A DNA stretch of 64,000 bases from Streptomyces sp. NBC_00433 (GTDB lineage: Bacteria; Actinomycetota; Actinomycetes; Streptomycetales; Streptomycetaceae). The DNA is taken from contig CP107926.1 in the NCBI GenBank assembly GCA_036015235.1, positions 8,551,501 through 8,615,500 of the forward strand. Reading direction: 5' to 3'. This document shows positions 51,859-61,330 of this stretch, in pieces. The notes under the pieces are model-generated. The model saw only the letters and a program-made list of their open reading frames with translations. It had not been told where the DNA came from and ran no database searches. The position numbers and the translations under genes were made by a program. The number at the start of each line of letters is the position of its first letter. Within the stretch, counting starts at the first letter, position 1.

Positions 51859-52659
51859 TCAGCCCCGGCCGTCGGCCCGGTAGCGGCCCGGGGTCGTGCC
51901 GATGATGTCGGTGAAGGCCGCGATGAAACTGCTGGGGTTGGCCCATCCGCACGCGGAGGCGGTCCGGGTGGTGTCGTGGCCTTCGGCGAGGAGCACGAGC
52001 GCGTGGTGGACGCGCAGTTGCGTGCGCCACTCGTAGAAGGTCATGCCGAGTTCGTCGCGGAAGAGCCGGCTGAGGGTGCGGCTGCCGGCGCCGATCGCCT
52101 TCCCGAGCTCGGCCAGGGTGGAGTTGTCCGCCGGCGACCCGTACAGCATCCGGGCGACGGCCCGCAGCCGGTCGTCCCGCGGCTCCGGCAGGTGCAGCGG
52201 CTGCTCGTGCGCCTCGCGGAGCTCGTCGACGAGGACCCGGAGGAGGCGGGTGCGCGCGGAGCGGCTGTAACCGGGGTCGGCGCCCTCGTGGTTGCGGGGG
52301 CCGGTCAGGGCGAGCAGGACCTCGCGGGCGAGGCCGGAGGCCAGGAAGACGGCGGGGTGGTCGGGTACGAGCCGGGCGAGGGACGGCGCGAGGAAGACGA
52401 TGCGCATGTCGGTGTCGCCGTGGGCGCGGTGGTGGTGCGTGAACCCGGCGGGCGTCCAGGCGACCCGGTTGGCGGGGACGATCGATGTGCCGCGCTCGGT
52501 GCGGACCGCCAGGACACCGGCGGCCGCGTAGACCAGGTGTCCCCGCGCGTGCGACTGCGCCGCGCTCGCTCCGCCGGACTGCCACAGGTGACGGCCGCCG
52601 GACGGCCACACATATGACGTCGGACCGGCGGCCGGGCGAGGTTGGCGGGGAAAAGGCAT
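51859..52659 (-). CDS. AraC-family regulator with cupin domain
   Basis: This is a 266-residue protein. The N-terminal cupin-like domain (HARGHLVYAAAGVLAVRTERG, PAGFTHHHRAHGD) is of the type that senses small molecules or metal; the C-terminal double HTH includes TLAELGKAIGAGSRTLSRLF and CGWANPSSFIAAFTDIIGTT. ATG 52659 fits the domain start. It diverges from the alpha/beta hydrolase gene across 160 bases and probably controls it. Confidence 0.9.
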   Translation of the reverse strand: MPFPRQPRPAAGPTSYVWPSGGRHLWQSGGASAAQSHARGHLVYAAAGVLAVRTERGTSIVPANRVAWTPAGFTHHHRAHGDTDMRIVFLAPSLARLVPDHPAVFLASGLAREVLLALTGPRNHEGADPGYSRSARTRLLRVLVDELREAHEQPLHLPEPRDDRLRAVARMLYGSPADNSTLAELGKAIGAGSRTLSRLFRDELGMTFYEWRTQLRVHHALVLLAEGHDTTRTASACGWANPSSFIAAFTDIIGTTPGRYRADGRG

Positions 52660-52819
52660 CAGTTGGCATTCTAGCGGTAGCACGCCACACCCCGGTCCGG
52701 TGAGACTTTCCCCGTACGGAGCGGTCCCCGGCCGCGCGAAGCGCCCGACCGCACCGCATGCCGTGGAGGCGCCCGCCTCCACGACGCGGCTCGGGAGAAG
52801 CCGAGACAAGGAGAGACAC

Positions 52820-53488
52820 ATGGCGACGTTCGTCCTCGTGCCCGGTGCGTGGAAGGGCTCCTGGTCCTACGAGGCGGTGGTCCCGCTGCTGGAGCGTGCC
52901 GGCCACACCGTCCACGCCCTGACCCTGACCGGTCTGCGGCCGGACGACGACAGCGCGGCGGTCGCGACCGCCAACCTCGACACGCACGCGGGCGACGTCC
53001 TGCGGCACCTCGACCGCCACCGCGTCACCGGCGCGACGCTGGTCGGACACAGCTACGCCGGGATGGTGATCGCCGCCGCCGCGGACCGCGCCGGCGGCCG
53101 GATCACGCGGCTGGTGCATCTCGACGCCTACGTACCGCGCGACGGCGAATCGTGCTGGTCGTCGACGAACGAGCACTTCCGGGAGGTCTTCGCGACCGGC
53201 GCCGCGGCCACCGGCTACGCCGTCAGGCCGCCGGACGGCGGCGATCCCCGCCGCCGTCCCCACCCGCTGGCCGCGTTCCTGCAGACGATCCGGCTCACGG
53301 GCGCGGTCGCCCGGGTCCCGCGCCGGGAGTTCGTCCACTGCTCGGGATGGGAGGACCGGACGCCGTTCGCCGCACTGCGCAAGCGGCTTGAGGCCGATCC
53401 CGAGTGGCTGGTCCACGACCTCCCGACCGGCCACGACGCGATGCACGAGGCCCCGGAGGCGGTCGCCGCGATTCTGCTGGGCGAATGA
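52820..53488 (+). CDS. alpha/beta hydrolase (esterase-like)
   Basis: This is a 222-residue hydrolase of the small plant-esterase-like type: FVLVPGAWKGSWSYEAVVP (oxyanion region), nucleophile Ser 78 in LVGHSYAG, and catalytic His in PTGHDAMHEAPEAV. AAGGAGAG precedes the ATG. Divergence from the AraC gene suggests inducible detoxification or ester breakdown. Confidence 0.9.
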   Translation: MATFVLVPGAWKGSWSYEAVVPLLERAGHTVHALTLTGLRPDDDSAAVATANLDTHAGDVLRHLDRHRVTGATLVGHSYAGMVIAAAADRAGGRITRLVHLDAYVPRDGESCWSSTNEHFREVFATGAAATGYAVRPPDGGDPRRRPHPLAAFLQTIRLTGAVARVPRREFVHCSGWEDRTPFAALRKRLEADPEWLVHDLPTGHDAMHEAPEAVAAILLGE

Positions 53489-53497
53489 GCCGCGAAC

Positions 53498-53511
53498 GGT
53501 GGGCCCCCACC
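53498..53511. terminator. small hairpin after the hydrolase
   Basis: GGTGG and CCACC pair around a four-base loop, ten bases past the hydrolase stop. The stem is short, but the position between convergent genes fits a terminator. Confidence 0.4.
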
Positions 53512-53603
53512 GGCCGACCGAGGCGTCAGCGTTCACGCCTTGGTGAAGTCCGTGGCCGGGTCCGCCGCGTCGATCGGCCGCGCAGGCCGGACGGTCACAG
53601 GGG

Positions 53604-54917
53604 TCACAGGGGCATGTCACGCAGTGTCTGCCGCGCCACCTGCTGCGCCGCGGGCGCGATCTCGGCGTCGATCGCCGCCGCCTGCGCCGCGTCGAGGGTG
53701 ACCGAGGGGGCGATACCGCTCGCGGTCCCCAGCAGCAGCGCGCGGCGAAGATGCGTGGGCGGATGGGTCGCGTCGGTGCTGTGGCCGCGCAGTTCGGCGA
53801 CCCGGCGCAGCCGCTCCCGCTCACGCGCGGGGATATTCCGCGCGTGGTCGGCGAGGCGGACCCACAAGCCCGCCGCCACGGCCTGCGGATCGCTGCCGCG
53901 GGTCCTGGTACGGGCCAGCACCGCCTGGCGGCGCAACTCCCGGTCGACCGAGTCGGCCAGCAGCAGTTCGTCGGTGGACTCCGCCGCCGCGGCGCCCGAT
54001 CCGACCTGGGCGCCGATCAAGTCGGCCCGGTATTCGGCACGTTGGGACGCCCGCAGGGTGAAGTGGTCGAGCAGGTAGAGCAGTCCGAGCACGAGAAGCC
54101 ACGGCGGGATCATGATCAGGTCGGCGATGACCTGAACGACGGGGCGGCCGCGCTGTCCGCTCGGCCGCAGTACGTGGTGCCAGGTGCCGAGGGTGGCGAG
54201 CGCGGTGCCGACGACCAGGCCGCGGCGCTGGTCGCCGTTGGCGTAGTGCCCGAACTCGTGCCCGAGCAGGGCGACGCGCTGCTGCGGTCCGAGCATGTGC
54301 CACAGCGGCAGGCCGAGCACCAGGAGCCGGCGCCGGCGCAGCCCGTATTCGGTCACGCCCGCGTTCACGGCGGCGTCAAGCACCACGACGTCCACCGGGC
54401 GGGTACCGGCCTCCGCGGCGATCCGGTCGAGCAGCGCGTAAAGTCCGGGCGCCCCGGTCCGGTCGAGCGTGACGGCGTCCTTCGGCAGCCGCCCGAGCCG
54501 TGGCCGCAGCGACACGACCACCAGCAGCAGAACGGCGCCCAGCAGCACCTGGAGGGCGAAGGCCCCGCCCGTCATGATCAGCAGGGCCCCGGCGACCGCG
54601 ACGGCGACGGTACTCAGATGCACCGCCCAGGCCAGGGCGTGCGCGGCGATCCCGGAGGCGTCCAGGCGCGGGGCGCCCGGCCCGCTGCGGGCCAGTTCGG
54701 CGTACAGCTGCTCGCCGTAGCGGGTGGCGATCCGGTGCCGACGGCCCTGGAGTCGGCCCTGCGGCGGGTCGGGCGGCAGCGGGTCGGTGTTCCAGCCGCA
54801 AGCCGCGCACCACACCACGAACCGCGGATCGGCGGGCGTCACCCGGCCGCATCCGGGGCACTCCCGTTCCGGTACGCCCGGTCTGTCCGCCCGTGCGACT
54901 GCGGCGTCTTGGCTCAT
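53604..54917 (-). CDS. M48 family membrane zinc metallopeptidase
   Basis: This is a 437-residue protein. The N-terminus has a zinc-ribbon-like pair (CPGCGRVTP, CAACGW), then two membrane helices (VAVAVAGALLIMTGGAFALQ and a following one), then the HEFGH zinc motif in LLGHEFGHYANGD, with the third ligand likely in QRAEYRADLIG. A further hydrophobic segment is LIMIPPWLLVLGLLYLL. It is an HtpX-like quality-control protease facing the cytoplasm. The ATG at 54917 lacks a strong ribosome-binding site (G-run only). Confidence 0.88.
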   Translation of the reverse strand: MSQDAAVARADRPGVPERECPGCGRVTPADPRFVVWCAACGWNTDPLPPDPPQGRLQGRRHRIATRYGEQLYAELARSGPGAPRLDASGIAAHALAWAVHLSTVAVAVAGALLIMTGGAFALQVLLGAVLLLVVVSLRPRLGRLPKDAVTLDRTGAPGLYALLDRIAAEAGTRPVDVVVLDAAVNAGVTEYGLRRRRLLVLGLPLWHMLGPQQRVALLGHEFGHYANGDQRRGLVVGTALATLGTWHHVLRPSGQRGRPVVQVIADLIMIPPWLLVLGLLYLLDHFTLRASQRAEYRADLIGAQVGSGAAAAESTDELLLADSVDRELRRQAVLARTRTRGSDPQAVAAGLWVRLADHARNIPARERERLRRVAELRGHSTDATHPPTHLRRALLLGTASGIAPSVTLDAAQAAAIDAEIAPAAQQVARQTLRDMPL

Positions 54918-55101
54918 GCGCCCCCCCAGGGCCGATGTTCCCCAGTGCCCGACAAGGCCCGCGGATCGCCGCAGCCTACCGCCCGGCCCGGGAGCCGCCG
55001 GCGCCGCTCCGGACGGACGCCCTGGCGCATGTGAGACGTGGCGCTTTCGTGCCGGCGGGACGCCATTCCCTTCGGCCGCCGTCGGCCGGTAGGACCGGCG
55101 C

Positions 55102-55467
55102 ATGACCTCCCCCATACCTCCCCGCAGACCTGGTCGGCGGGCAGCCACGACAACGGCCGCCGCCCTCTTCGCCGTTCTCGCGACGCTGACCGGGCCCGCC
55201 GGACCGGCGACGGCCGACACCACCCGGGCAGCCCCGGCGTCCGCGGCCCCCGCGGCGGGCACCCAGCACACCGTCACCCTGCTCACCGGCGACGTTGTCC
55301 AAGTGTCCGACCCCGGCAAGGGTCACCGGACCGTCGACATCACCCGCTCGCACGGCGCCACCGGAGGCGTAAGGACCGATACAGCTCGGCTGGATCGCCG
55401 CCCGCGAGGGCCGGGCCTGAGGCGCCCCCGGCTTTTGCGTCTTGTCGCCGGGAGGGCCGCGCCATAA
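55102..55467 (+). pseudogene. N-terminal remnant of an S8 (subtilisin-like) secreted peptidase
   Basis: A signal peptide (TTTAAALFAVLATLTGPAG) is followed by HTVTLLTGDVVQVSDPGKGH, the usual start of the Streptomyces S8 peptidase prodomain, then GGVRTD. After about residue 95 the homology ends and the frame runs into unrelated Arg-rich sequence. The whole catalytic domain is missing, so this is a deletion stump just upstream of the M1 peptidase gene. Confidence 0.7.
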
Positions 55468-55524
55468 AGTGTGGCCGCAGTCATATGATCTTGTTCGGAC
55501 CCCGCCTCGTTCCAGGAGTGCACA

Positions 55525-56979
55525 ATGCTCGCTGCCCGCGCAGAGGTTTCCGCCGCCCGCCCGAGCCGGAGGTCCGCCCGCACCAGAATCCTGGGCACCG
55601 CGGTGGCGTTCCTCGCGGTGACCTCCTTCGCTCTGACGACCGAGAACACCGCCGCTGCCGCGCCCGCGTCCACGGGCGGCCACGGCGCCGCGGGCCAGGG
55701 CGACCCGTACTTCCCGCTCGCGGGGAACGGCGGCTACACCACCCGGCACTACGACCTGGGCCTCGCCTACGACCCGGCCACGAAGCGGCTGGACGGCACC
55801 GAGAAGATCACCGCACGCGCCACCCGGCAGCTCACGAGGTTCGACCTCGACCTGTCAGGGCTGACGGTGCGCGGCGTGCGGGTGAACGGGCGGACGGCCC
55901 GGTGGGCGCGTGCGGGACAGGAACTCGTCATCACACCCGCGAAGCGGCTCAGGAAGGGGGAGAGCTTCACGGTCGACGTCTCCTACGGCGGGATACCCGA
56001 GGACGTCACGGACCCGGACGGCTCCCCCGACGGCTGGATCGCGACCGACGACGGCGCCTTCGTCGCGGGTGAGCCGCAGGGCGCCATGTCCTGGTTCGCC
56101 GCCGACAACCACCCGCTGGACAAGGCGTCGTACACCTTCGACATCACCGTGCCGGCCGGATACACCGCCGTCGCCAACGGCGTGCTGACGTCACAGCGGA
56201 CCAAGGGCGGCAGGACCACCTTCCACTGGTCCGAGGCCCAGCCCATGGCCGCCTACCTCGCCACCGCCACCATCGGGAAATTCGACGTCCAGCGGTACAC
56301 CACCGCCTCGGGCATCCCCGTCTACAACGCGGTGGACCCCCGCGAGGCGGCCGACGCCGCACCGGCACTCGCCCGCATCCCGGCGATCCTCGACTGGGAG
56401 AGCAAGCTCTTCGGCCCCTACCCCTTCTCGGCGGCCGGCGCGATCGTCGACCACGCCCCGGACGTGGGCTACGCCCTGGAGACGCAGACCCGGCCCCTCT
56501 ACGACAGCGCGCCGGACGTCGACACGATCGTCCACGAGGACGCGCACCAGTGGTTCGGCGACTCCGTGAGCCTGACCAGCTGGCAGGACATCTGGCTCAA
56601 CGAGGGCTTCGCCACCTACGCGGAATGGCTGTGGGAGGAGCAGCACGGCGGCGAGACCGCCCAGGCGACCTTCGACGGCTACTACGCCCGCCCGGCCACC
56701 AGCAGCCTGTGGGCCTTCCCGACCGCGGACCCCGGCGAGGGCGCGAACATCTTCGCCTCGCCCGTCTACACGCGCGGCGCGATGACCCTGCAGAAGCTGC
56801 GTACGGCCGTCGGCGACGCCCACTTCTTCACCATCCTGAAGGCCTGGGCCGGCAGCCACCGCTACGGCAACGGAACCACCGCCCAGTTCACGGCCCTCAG
56901 CGAGAAGGTCTCCGGCAAGAACCTCGCCCCCCTCTTCCACACCTGGCTCTTCACGGCGGGCAAGCCCACCCAGCCCTGA
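55525..56979 (+). CDS. secreted M1 family zinc aminopeptidase
   Basis: This is a 484-residue protein with a signal peptide (ILGTAVAFLAVTSFALTTE, then AAAAPAS) and an M1 catalytic domain with zinc motif HEDAH (337-341), third ligand E360 in WLNEGFATYAEW, and the exopeptidase-like region GEPQGAMSWFAADNHP (GAMEN equivalent around 186-189, reading GAMSW). The C-terminal helical domain is short, as in Streptomyces secreted M1 proteins. CCAGGAG precedes the ATG. It degrades peptides outside the cell. Confidence 0.92.
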   Translation: MLAARAEVSAARPSRRSARTRILGTAVAFLAVTSFALTTENTAAAAPASTGGHGAAGQGDPYFPLAGNGGYTTRHYDLGLAYDPATKRLDGTEKITARATRQLTRFDLDLSGLTVRGVRVNGRTARWARAGQELVITPAKRLRKGESFTVDVSYGGIPEDVTDPDGSPDGWIATDDGAFVAGEPQGAMSWFAADNHPLDKASYTFDITVPAGYTAVANGVLTSQRTKGGRTTFHWSEAQPMAAYLATATIGKFDVQRYTTASGIPVYNAVDPREAADAAPALARIPAILDWESKLFGPYPFSAAGAIVDHAPDVGYALETQTRPLYDSAPDVDTIVHEDAHQWFGDSVSLTSWQDIWLNEGFATYAEWLWEEQHGGETAQATFDGYYARPATSSLWAFPTADPGEGANIFASPVYTRGAMTLQKLRTAVGDAHFFTILKAWAGSHRYGNGTTAQFTALSEKVSGKNLAPLFHTWLFTAGKPTQP

Positions 56980-56993
56980 CCGCGGTCGACCCG

Positions 56994-57041
56994 CCGATCG
57001 CCGGCCCGGCCCGAGTCCCTCGCGCCGCGGCCGGCGATCGG
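56994..57041. terminator. long perfect hairpin after the M1 peptidase
   Basis: CCGATCGCCGGCC (56994-57006) pairs with GGCCGGCGATCGG (57029-57041), a 13-bp perfect stem with a 22-base loop, 15 bases past the stop. It should terminate plus-strand transcripts and also minus-strand ones from the SARP remnant. Confidence 0.8.
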
Positions 57042-57187
57042 TGGAGGGCGACCTGGCGTAGCAGCTCGGGGATCACCTCCGCGTGGCGGCCGAGGCTCTG
57101 TTCTTGCGGCCCGCCCAGGGGAGCGGCAACGCCTTCGACGCGCATTTCGAAGGGACCGAGCAGGAGGAATTCCGTCAGAACAGTCAT
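57030..57187 (-). pseudogene. SARP/AfsR-type regulator remnant
   Basis: The minus strand begins MTVLTEFLLLGPFEMRVEGV, the classic N-terminus of SARP/BTAD regulators, but after LGGPQEQS jumps to LGRHAEVIPELLRQVALH, which is the BTAD helical region found some 150 residues later in intact proteins. An internal deletion removed the DNA-binding domain. It may mark a lost pathway-specific regulator. Confidence 0.65.
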
Positions 57188-57336
57188 ACGCGCTCTTCCT
57201 TGCCGCCTGCGCTGACCGCCTGAATGCCGCTCCGATCCGGCGGGCCGGACGCGATGTCCTGATGGAACGTCAACCGCGTGTGAACACAGGGTTGTTCACC
57301 GGTCCGGGCACCGGTCGCGACCACTACAATCGCGCC

Positions 57337-58728
57337 GTGACCATTCGCCTGTACGACACCAGCGCACGCCGGATTCGCGACTTCGTCCCGCTCACCCCGG
57401 GCTGTGTCTCGATCTACCTGTGTGGCGCCACCGTGCAGGCGGCGCCACACATCGGGCACATCAGGTCGGGGCTGAATTTCGACATTCTGCGCCGGTGGCT
57501 GGCCTATCGCGGCAACGAGGTGACGCTCATTCACAACGTCACCGACATCGACGACAAAATCATCATCAAATCGGCAGCGCAGGAGCGCCCCTGGTGGGCG
57601 ATCGGGTACGAGAACGAGCGCGCGTTCGCCGACAGCTACGCGGTCCTCGGCTGCCTGCCGCCGTCGAACGCGCCGCGGGCGACAGCCCATGTGCCCGAGA
57701 TGGTCGAGATGATGCGCGTCCTGATCGAGCGGGGCCACGCCTATGTCGCCGAGGGCAACGTCTACTTCGACGTGCGGTCCTTCCCCGGCTACCTGGAGCT
57801 GTCCAACCAGGAGATGGACAACCTGCGCCAGCCCGGGAGCGACGGCGAGGCCGGCAAGCGGAACTCCCGCGACTTCGCGATGTGGAAGGCCGTCAAGCCG
57901 GGCGAGCCGTCCTGGGAGACGCCGTGGGGGCGCGGGCGGCCCGGCTGGCACCTGGAGTGCTCGGTCATGGCGCACAAGTACCTGGGCCGCGCCTTCGACA
58001 TCCACGGCGGCGGCATCGAGCTGGTCTTCCCGCACCACGAGAACGAGATCGCCCAGTCGAAGGCCTACGGCGACGACTTCGCCAACTACTGGGTCCACCA
58101 CGGCTGGGTCACCATGAGCGGCGAGAAGATGAGCAAGTCGATCGGCAATTCCGTGCTGGTCTCGGAGATGGTGCAGCGCTGGCGCCCGATCGTGCTGCGC
58201 TACTACCTGGGCACCCCGCACTACCGGTCGATGATCGAGTACAGCGGGCAGGCCCTGGGCGAGGCCGAGGCGGCCTTCTCGCGGATCGAGGGCTTCCTGC
58301 AGCGGGCCGTCGAGAAGGCCGGGCCCGTGGAGCCCGCGGCGGAGGTGCCGCCGGCCTTCGCCGAGGCGATGGACGACGACCTGGGCGTCCCGCAGGCGCT
58401 CGCCGTGGTGCACACCGCCGTCCGGCAGGGCAACAGCGCGCTCACCGCCGGCGACAAGGAGGCCGCGGCCGCGCGGGCGTCCGAGGTCCGGGCGATGCTC
58501 GGAGTGCTCGGCCTGGACCCGCTCGACCCGCGCTGGGCCCTGGAGGACCGCGGCGGCGACGTCTACCCGGTGGTGGACTCGCTCGTCGGACTGGCGCTCG
58601 AACAGCGGCAGGCCGCGCGGGCCCGCAAGGACTACGCGACGGCCGACGCGATCCGCGACCAGCTCCTCCAGGCGGGCCTGGAGATCGAGGACACGCCCAC
58701 CGGCTCCCGCTGGACCCGGCGCGGCTGA
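57337..58728 (+). CDS. cysS: cysteine--tRNA ligase
   Basis: This is a 463-residue class I synthetase attaching Cys to tRNA. It has the HIGH motif (AAPHIGHIRSG), the zinc ligands' surroundings (YLCGATV, LECSVM, FPHHENE), the KMSKS loop (GEKMSKSIGNS) and the C-terminal anticodon-side helices (RKDYATADAIRDQLLQAGLE). The start was set at GTG 57337 (VTIRLYDTSARRIRDF), which has TACAAT six bases upstream, suggesting a leaderless transcript. It closely resembles the housekeeping Streptomyces enzyme, although the usual neighbours (ispF, ispD, rlmB) are absent. Confidence 0.95.
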   Translation: MTIRLYDTSARRIRDFVPLTPGCVSIYLCGATVQAAPHIGHIRSGLNFDILRRWLAYRGNEVTLIHNVTDIDDKIIIKSAAQERPWWAIGYENERAFADSYAVLGCLPPSNAPRATAHVPEMVEMMRVLIERGHAYVAEGNVYFDVRSFPGYLELSNQEMDNLRQPGSDGEAGKRNSRDFAMWKAVKPGEPSWETPWGRGRPGWHLECSVMAHKYLGRAFDIHGGGIELVFPHHENEIAQSKAYGDDFANYWVHHGWVTMSGEKMSKSIGNSVLVSEMVQRWRPIVLRYYLGTPHYRSMIEYSGQALGEAEAAFSRIEGFLQRAVEKAGPVEPAAEVPPAFAEAMDDDLGVPQALAVVHTAVRQGNSALTAGDKEAAAARASEVRAMLGVLGLDPLDPRWALEDRGGDVYPVVDSLVGLALEQRQAARARKDYATADAIRDQLLQAGLEIEDTPTGSRWTRRG

Positions 58729-58753
58729 CCGCACGGGAAGGGCCTTCGCATGG

Positions 58754-59359
58754 TCACGCCGACCGGCGGCCTCCGTAGGAGGCGACCAGCGCGTCCGCCA
58801 CGGCCGCCGCGTCCGCGTCGGCCACGTCCGCGGGGTATTCCGGCAGCAGGTCGTCCCACACGACCATCCACGACCCGAACAGCTGGGACTGCCCCTCGGG
58901 GCGGGCGAAGAACCAGACGTGCAGGTGGGCGCCACCGTCCCCGATGCGGTAGACGTGGGCCCGCGCGACGTGCGGCAGCGCCTGCACATGGCGGGCGAGG
59001 TGGGTGGTGAGCACCCCCAGTTCCGCGGCCAGTTCGTCGGGCAGGTCCGCCAGGTCGAAGTGGTCGCGCGGATGCAGCATCAGCACCAGCGGCACACCGA
59101 CCCCGGTGATCCGGGTGAGCCGCCAGCGGTCGTCGAACCAGATCCCCTCGTCCCGGCCGCGGCAGGAGGCGCAGTCCGACGGGTCCTCGCCGTGCCGCGC
59201 GGCTTCGGGCAGCACCGGCGGGCGCAGCGGCGCGACACGCAGCCCGTCCGCCTCGAAGGGACTGATGTCCCACCCCGCCATGCGGGCCAGCGGAAGCCGT
59301 CCCTCACCGTCCGCGGCGTTCCGTGCGTGGGCGTAGAACTCGTCAGGTCGCAAAGCCAT
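58754..59359 (-). CDS. HIT-like family protein
   Basis: This is a 201-residue protein with the HIT-like motif GAHLHVWFF and a preceding CASCRGRDEG possible zinc pair. Blocks LMLHPRDHFDLADLPDELA fit nucleotide-binding hydrolases of the HIT superfamily. The family splits nucleotide phosphoanhydrides or phosphoramidates. It converges on cysS with a 25-base gap. Confidence 0.85.
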   Translation of the reverse strand: MALRPDEFYAHARNAADGEGRLPLARMAGWDISPFEADGLRVAPLRPPVLPEAARHGEDPSDCASCRGRDEGIWFDDRWRLTRITGVGVPLVLMLHPRDHFDLADLPDELAAELGVLTTHLARHVQALPHVARAHVYRIGDGGAHLHVWFFARPEGQSQLFGSWMVVWDDLLPEYPADVADADAAAVADALVASYGGRRSA

Positions 59360-59446
59360 GGCCGAACCCTACTGGCACGTGACGGCACCGCCGCGGGCGG
59401 TGCGTCCCCGGTCGTCGCGCCGGCCGTCGGGGCGTCGCCCGCGGGG

Positions 59447-60394
59447 TCAGGGCACGAGGACGATCTTGCCGCGGGTGTGGCGGCGTGCCAGCTCCCGGTA
59501 GGCGTCCTTGACCCGCTCCAGCGGATACGTCGCCGCGATCGGGATCGTCAGCCGGCCCGAGACGACGAGGTCGGCCAGTTCGCCGAGCACCTCCGTCGAG
59601 GTGGCGGCGCTGCTGCCCTCGGTCTTGGCGCCGTATTTCCTGGCGGCGTCGACGGCGATGACCGTGTCGATCCGCTCGGGCGCGACGCCGAGGGCGACGG
59701 CGAGTTCGACGTATTCAGGGCCGAACAGGTCGATGAAGGCGTCGATCCCGCCGGGCGCGGCCGCGCGCAGCCGGTCCTCCAGGCCGTCGCCGTAGGCGAC
59801 CGGGGTGGCGCCCAGCGACCTGAGGTGGTCGCCGCTCGCGGCCGAGCCGATGCCGAGGACGGTGGCGTCCTTGAGGCGCAGCAGCTGCGTCGTCACCGTG
59901 CCGACCCCGCCGGCCGCCGCCGACACCGCGACGGTGTCGCCGGGGCCCGCGCCGACGGCCCGGACGGCGGCGTAGGCGGTGCAGCCGACGACGTAGAGGG
60001 ACCCGGCCACCTCCCAGCTCATCGCGCCCGGTTTGCGGATCAGCTGCCCGGCGGGGACCGCGATGTGGTCGGCGTGGCTGGCGCGGTCGTCGGACCACCC
60101 CAGCACCTCGTCGCCCACGGCGAAGTCCGTCACACCGGGGCCGACGTCGCTGACCACGCCGGCCAGGTCGCTGCCCTCCCCGGAGGGGAAGGTGGCGGGG
60201 AACACATCCGCCAGTGCGCCGGTCCGGATCGCCATCTCGCCGGGGTTGACGGACGCCGCCCGCATCCGGACCACGACCTCGCCCTCGGCGGGCGTCGGGA
60301 CATCGACCTCCGCGACGTAAAGGACGTCGAGGTCGCCGTAGCCGTCGAAGCGGACGGCCCGCGAGCGCCGGGAGCCCGCCTGCGCGCCGCTCAC
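59447..60394 (-). CDS. NADP-dependent quinone-oxidoreductase-like protein
   Basis: This is a 315-residue medium-chain reductase without structural or catalytic zinc ligands. It has a GroES-like N-terminal domain (AASVNPGEMAIRTG, GEGSDLAGVV) and a nucleotide-binding motif AAAGGVGTVTTQLLRLK. The C-terminal YPLERVKDAYRELARRHTRG is typical. It reduces quinones or enones using NADPH. It stands alone. Confidence 0.92.
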   Translation of the reverse strand: MSGAQAGSRRSRAVRFDGYGDLDVLYVAEVDVPTPAEGEVVVRMRAASVNPGEMAIRTGALADVFPATFPSGEGSDLAGVVSDVGPGVTDFAVGDEVLGWSDDRASHADHIAVPAGQLIRKPGAMSWEVAGSLYVVGCTAYAAVRAVGAGPGDTVAVSAAAGGVGTVTTQLLRLKDATVLGIGSAASGDHLRSLGATPVAYGDGLEDRLRAAAPGGIDAFIDLFGPEYVELAVALGVAPERIDTVIAVDAARKYGAKTEGSSAATSTEVLGELADLVVSGRLTIPIAATYPLERVKDAYRELARRHTRGKIVLVP

Positions 60395-60611
60395 GACCGC
60401 ACCGGCGTCGGAATGTGGGTCATCGTGCCCTCCTGGGCGCTCCGGCTGCGGAACCTGGTCGGCGTCGGCCGGCGCCCGTCCGCGATCCTCCGCGTCGGCG
60501 CCGCTCCTCCACCGTCACCCCCGCGATGCCGGGTTGCCACCGCGACCCGGCCAATCGGCGCAGCGGGTTCAGCGCGGCGGGGTCGTCACCCGTTCGGCGG
60601 CAGCGGCTCGG

Positions 60612-60869
60612 CTACCGCCGGCTCGTCCTCGGCGCGTACGCCACGGCGACCAGGACCGCGCCCACGGCGAGCAGCAGGACCGAGTGGATCCGCCAGCTGG
60701 CGACGACCAGCACACCGCCGGCCCCCCAGACCCTGGGGTGCCGCACCCTGCGTCCGCGCCACTGGGACGGCACACGTCCGAGGACCAGCGCGTGGAGCCC
60801 GAGGAGGGCCACGGCGACGGCCGTGACGAACATCCCGACGTGCACGGCCACGACCACCGCGTCGCCCAT
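60612..60869 (-). CDS. small membrane protein, unknown function
   Basis: This is an 85-residue protein with two or three hydrophobic helices (AVHVGMFVTAVAVALLGLHA, VWGAGGVLVVASW, VLLLAVGAVLVAVAY). ATG 60869 is preferred; ATG 60899 is possible. No family is recognised. Confidence 0.6.
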   Translation of the reverse strand: MGDAVVVAVHVGMFVTAVAVALLGLHALVLGRVPSQWRGRRVRHPRVWGAGGVLVVASWRIHSVLLLAVGAVLVAVAYAPRTSRR

Positions 60870-61119
60870 CGCCCGCCCCTCCCCGCCTCGATCCGCCACC
60901 GGGCCCGCATCGGGTCGTCCGACGAGGGAGTCCGAGGGCAGGGTCAGCGTACTGGCGCACCGCGCCCGCCGGTTGCCCGCCCCACAGGTCGGCGGCCGGC
61001 TCCCGCACCGGGGGCGGCTCCCGCGATCACGCTGATTCCCGCCGGCATGATCACGAGGGCCGCGCTGTCCACCGGACGACCGGTTCCGGCGAGCCGGACC
61101 CGAGGACCCGCGGGGGTCG

Positions 61120-61330
61120 TCAGGGCGTCGGCTTGTCGATCCCGAAGCCGTCGAGGGTCGCGTACCGGCCCGAGAGCGTGCCCACCACGATCGTGTGCAG
61201 GCCCGCCGGGAGCGTGGCGCTGGTACGTGCCGCGGCCTGCGGGGTGCCGACGTGGACCGCCACGCCTGCGGAGGGCTTCGACGTGGCTCCGTCCTTGTCG
61301 GACCGCGTGGCGGTCAGCGTGTGCCGGCCG
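61120..61330 (-). pseudogene. C-terminal remnant of a secreted protein
   Basis: The minus strand encodes about 70 residues such as PGRHTLTATRSDKDGATSK and ATLPAGLHTIVVGTLSGRY, then TLDGFGIDKPTP and a stop, resembling the last beta-sandwich of a secreted glycosidase or binding protein. Upstream the same frame is only the shadow of the ComB-like gene. The rest of the gene is missing. Confidence 0.4.

Noticed and set aside
52700..52819. Longer N-terminus for the alpha/beta hydrolase
   Set aside because: The added residues are not protein-like, and a strong ribosome-binding site stands before the ATG at 52820.
57293..57330. TTGTTC/TACAAT as a promoter pair for cysS
   Set aside because: The 26-base spacing is too long for a normal sigma-70-type promoter; only the -10-like box close to the GTG was kept as a hint of leaderless transcription.
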